Below, one piece after another: positions 43,031 through 45,143 of a stretch of DNA of 45,143 bases. This DNA is from Lentimicrobium sp. (lineage in GTDB: Bacteria > Bacteroidota > Bacteroidia > Bacteroidales > Lentimicrobiaceae): contig JAHYJC010000037.1 of the NCBI GenBank assembly GCA_019429275.1, forward strand, positions 1 to 45,143. Direction: 5' to 3'. Under the pieces are notes generated by a model. That model saw only the letters and a program-made list of their open reading frames with translations. It was not told the DNA's origin and made no database searches. Position numbers and translations under genes: made by a program. Each line of letters opens with the position of its first letter. The first letter of the stretch is position 1.

Positions 43031-44011
43031 ATGCCCGGAAAAAAGAAAGAACATCCCCTGATAAAGAGTCGGCTGCATCCCCGCAACAAGCATCGTGAGC
43101 GATACGATTTTGCAATTTTGATAAAGACTTTACCTGAATTGGCATCCTTTGTTACAAAGAATGTTTATGGGGATGTGACCATTGATTTTGCCAATCCTGA
43201 AGCGGTAAAAATGCTTAACAAAGCGCTGCTTAAGCATTATTATGAAATTGATTACTGGGATATTCCGCAGGATTTTCTCTGTCCGCCCATCCCTGGCAGG
43301 GCCGATTATATCCATTACATGGCAGATTTGTTGCAGCGCAAAAATTATGGAAAAAGTCCGGTTGGCGAAAATATAAAATGCTTCGACGTTGGTGTAGGTG
43401 CCAACTGTGTGTTTCCTATCATTGGAATCAAAGAATACGGATGGTCGTTCATTGGTTCTGATATCGACACAGTTTCTCTCTCTTCGGCAAAAAAAATTGT
43501 TAATGCCAACCTTGCTTTAACCGGGAAAGTTGAGCTCAGATTGCAGACCAATTCCAAAGAAACCTTTTTTGGGGTAATGTTTAAGGATGAACCCATCGAC
43601 CTGAGCATTTGTAATCCACCTTTTCATGCTTCAGCTGCAGAAGCAGATGCTGTTACAGTAAGAAAACTGAAAAATCTCAATCTTCCTGAAACTGAAATTC
43701 CGGTGAAAAATTTTGGCGGAAAAAATGGTGAACTCTGGTGCCCGGGAGGAGAGGAGAAGTTTATCCTGAACATGATCCGACAGAGCAGGCAGTTTTCTGA
43801 TTCCTGTTTCTGGTTTTCAACCCTGGTTGCAAAACAAAACCACCTTAAAAGTGCTTATCAAGCCTTAAAAAAAGCTGATGCTGTTGAAATTCAAACCATT
43901 CCAATGGGACAAGGCAATAAAATAAGCCGTATTCTTGCATGGACATTTTTGAATTCCATCAAACAGGAAGAATGGATGGCTGCCAGGTGGAGAGAGCAGT
44001 CAGTGAAATAA
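43031..44011 (+). CDS. rlmF: 23S rRNA (adenine-1618-N6)-methyltransferase
   Basis: RlmF methylates N6 of A1618 in 23S rRNA. The 326-aa product matches the family. It starts with a basic stretch (KKKEHPLIKSRLHPRNKHR), then DFANPEAVKMLNKALL and WDIPQDFLCPPIPGRADY, the family signature. The SAM site is DVGVGANCVFPI (119-130), and the catalytic NPPFH motif lies at 195-199, typical of N6-adenine methyltransferases. It is monocistronic. It is an ordinary housekeeping gene here, intact unlike its upstream neighbour. Confidence 0.95.
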   Translation: MPGKKKEHPLIKSRLHPRNKHRERYDFAILIKTLPELASFVTKNVYGDVTIDFANPEAVKMLNKALLKHYYEIDYWDIPQDFLCPPIPGRADYIHYMADLLQRKNYGKSPVGENIKCFDVGVGANCVFPIIGIKEYGWSFIGSDIDTVSLSSAKKIVNANLALTGKVELRLQTNSKETFFGVMFKDEPIDLSICNPPFHASAAEADAVTVRKLKNLNLPETEIPVKNFGGKNGELWCPGGEEKFILNMIRQSRQFSDSCFWFSTLVAKQNHLKSAYQALKKADAVEIQTIPMGQGNKISRILAWTFLNSIKQEEWMAARWREQSVK

Positions 44012-44147
44012 TATTTTATAAGAATATTGTTTATTGTTGATTCTTACTCGTAACCTATTCAATAAATCGATTCTTAATTTATTTTAAGAAATATGGTGTT
44101 TTAATACTATACTCCCTCGAATTTCGTTATCCCGAAAAACAATATAA

Positions 44148-45014
44148 ATGAGAAAGCCATTGTTTGTTTTGCCGCTCTTATTTGCAGTAAATTTTGTCTA
44201 TCTCTTTTATGAACAACAAGCTGGATTTAATATATTGATATTTAATATATTACTTCTGGGAATCATGTATTTCTACAAAAGAATTGATTTCGGGATTCGA
44301 ATTCATGTTTTTGTCGTTTCAGGATTGCTAATCAGTGGATGTACAGTGGCTCTGTTCGGGGCAGGTGTGGGACTTTTTGGCAATGTACTTTCGCTTCTGA
44401 TTTTATCTGGAATTGCAGCCTACCCGGGTCTTGTTGTTCCTTTAAATGTCCCACTTGCTTCTACTTCTGCTGCCATCAGTGGGCCTTTCAACTGGCTGAA
44501 GGCTATTCTTTCAGTACCTGAGTCGGGTTCAGAAACAGGAAAACTTTTGCGTAAAATCAGTTTGGTCGCCATTCCATTGCTGATACTCGCTGTTTTTATA
44601 CTGCTCTATTCAGCATCAAGTCCTTATTTTAACAGATTAACCGGCGATTTTTTGGCCAATTTCAATCGGTTTTTTAAGTTCCTTTTTTCGTGGATTTCAC
44701 CCGAAGCCTTCTGGATGGGCATTGCAGCGATTTTAATGTTTTTTATTTACATTTTTGGATCATACAACAATAGTCTTAATGTTTTTGATGAAACCCGGGG
44801 CGAAGATATGGTCCGCTCACGAAAGCCTTTTTCAGGCCGGAGCACGCTTCTGAAATCCGAATTTAAGAGTGGGATTATCCTGCTTATTCTGTTGAATATT
44901 ACATTATTGGTGATGAATATTCTTGATATTTATCACGTTTGGTTGTTTTTTGAATGGGATGGAGGTTACCTGAAACAATTTGTGCACGAAGGCACATGGT
45001 TGCTTATCGTTTCT
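44148..45014 (+). pseudogene. DUF4173-like membrane protein gene, interrupted at its 3' part
   Basis: The readable part encodes about 289 aa of a multi-pass inner-membrane protein with roughly seven hydrophobic helices. The segment LLNITLLVMNILDIYHVWLF followed by GGYLKQFVHEGTWLLIVS resembles DUF4173 proteins, in which the HEGTxLLI motif is normally followed by further helices up to about 450-500 aa. Here the frame ends at TAA two codons after IVS, exactly where GTGTAAGCC begins, and no continuation is found in any frame in the remaining 129 bp. The likely cause is insertion of a group II intron; in that case splicing could restore the message. Function of the family is unknown. Confidence 0.7.
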
Positions 45015-45143
45015 GTGTAAGCCTCCGGTGAACTGCATCTTTGCCACTTTCATGGGATCAATTAATTTTGCCCGGGTAGGAGTTTGTGCAGTTGGTTAGC
45101 GGGATAGTCAGCTATTACCGAAAGAGTGTTTGAGAGCCATTCA
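45015..45143 (+). mobile_element. Probable group II intron, 5' end (domain I start)
   Basis: This stretch begins GTGTAAGCC, close to but not identical with the group II 5' consensus GTGYG. It carries no protein similarity, and contains GCGGGATAGTCAGCT and TACCGAAAGA, of the kind found in group II domain I. It starts where the DUF4173-like frame is cut and has the same orientation as the intron 3' end at the left edge of the window. The window ends before an EBS, reverse transcriptase or 3' end can be seen, so the assignment rests on position and partial similarity. Confidence 0.55.

Noticed and set aside
1-45143. CRISPR array, prophage, IS element or restriction system
   Set aside because: No regularly spaced direct repeats, transposases, phage structural genes or restriction-modification genes were seen.

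Overview
The window looks like a chromosomal contig from a Bacteroidota bacterium, most likely Bacteroidales or a close relative. The evidence is T9SS-type C-terminal sorting domains on two large secreted proteins, many copies of the Bacteroidota -7 promoter element TAnnTTTG upstream of genes, small Bacteroidota-type lipoproteins, AT-rich intergenic DNA and a HAD/GH65 fusion enzyme typical of the phylum. Most genes are housekeeping or carbohydrate metabolism; no prophage, CRISPR array or IS element is visible.

Layout. 1-125 is the 3' end (domains V and VI) of a group II intron on the + strand. 144-4262 (-) is a large secreted C10-type cysteine protease. 4472-8774 holds a HAD phosphatase, the CCA-adding enzyme, a pRiA4b ORF-3-like protein with miaA, and a small lipoprotein. 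9004-12124 (-) holds a metallo-beta-lactamase-fold hydrolase, a ZIP metal transporter, a TfoX-like protein and a methyltransferase with a stop at codon 7. 12368-17437 (+) is a TetR / MMPL permease / LolA-like / beta-barrel operon, a likely envelope lipid or hydrophobe trafficking unit. 17562-24467 holds an S9 peptidase, a stand-alone receiver protein, a GH31 alpha-glucosidase and a GH13 lipoprotein. 24693-29296 (-) is an operon of mgsA, a HAD phosphatase and an active/inactive pair of M16 peptidases, divergent from 6-phosphofructokinase (29474-30568). 30653-32911 (-) is a secreted CotH-like protein and 33273-34205 a two-FAS1 lipoprotein. 34428-42046 is a maltose/maltodextrin locus: fused beta-phosphoglucomutase/GH65 phosphorylase, two uridine-kinase-like paralogues, malQ and an MFS sugar transporter. 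42164-42325 has a decayed tRNA-like sequence and tRNA-Gly(CCC). 42410-42869 is a broken YciI-like gene, 43031-44011 is rlmF, and a DUF4173-like membrane gene is cut off at about 45014, apparently by the 5' end of a second group II intron.

How the genes fit together. The sugar genes form a coherent path: the MFS permease imports maltose or maltodextrin, MalQ and the GH31/GH13 enzymes rearrange or hydrolyse glucans, the GH65 domain phosphorolyses the disaccharide, and the fused HAD domain turns beta-glucose-1-phosphate into glucose-6-phosphate. 6-phosphofructokinase and the divergent methylglyoxal synthase sit at the control and overflow points of glycolysis. The most notable features are intron ends at both window edges in the same orientation, three damaged genes, the tRNA remnant, the TetR/MMPL operon with a palindrome over its promoter, and a kinase-like pair in which one member has a degenerate P-loop.
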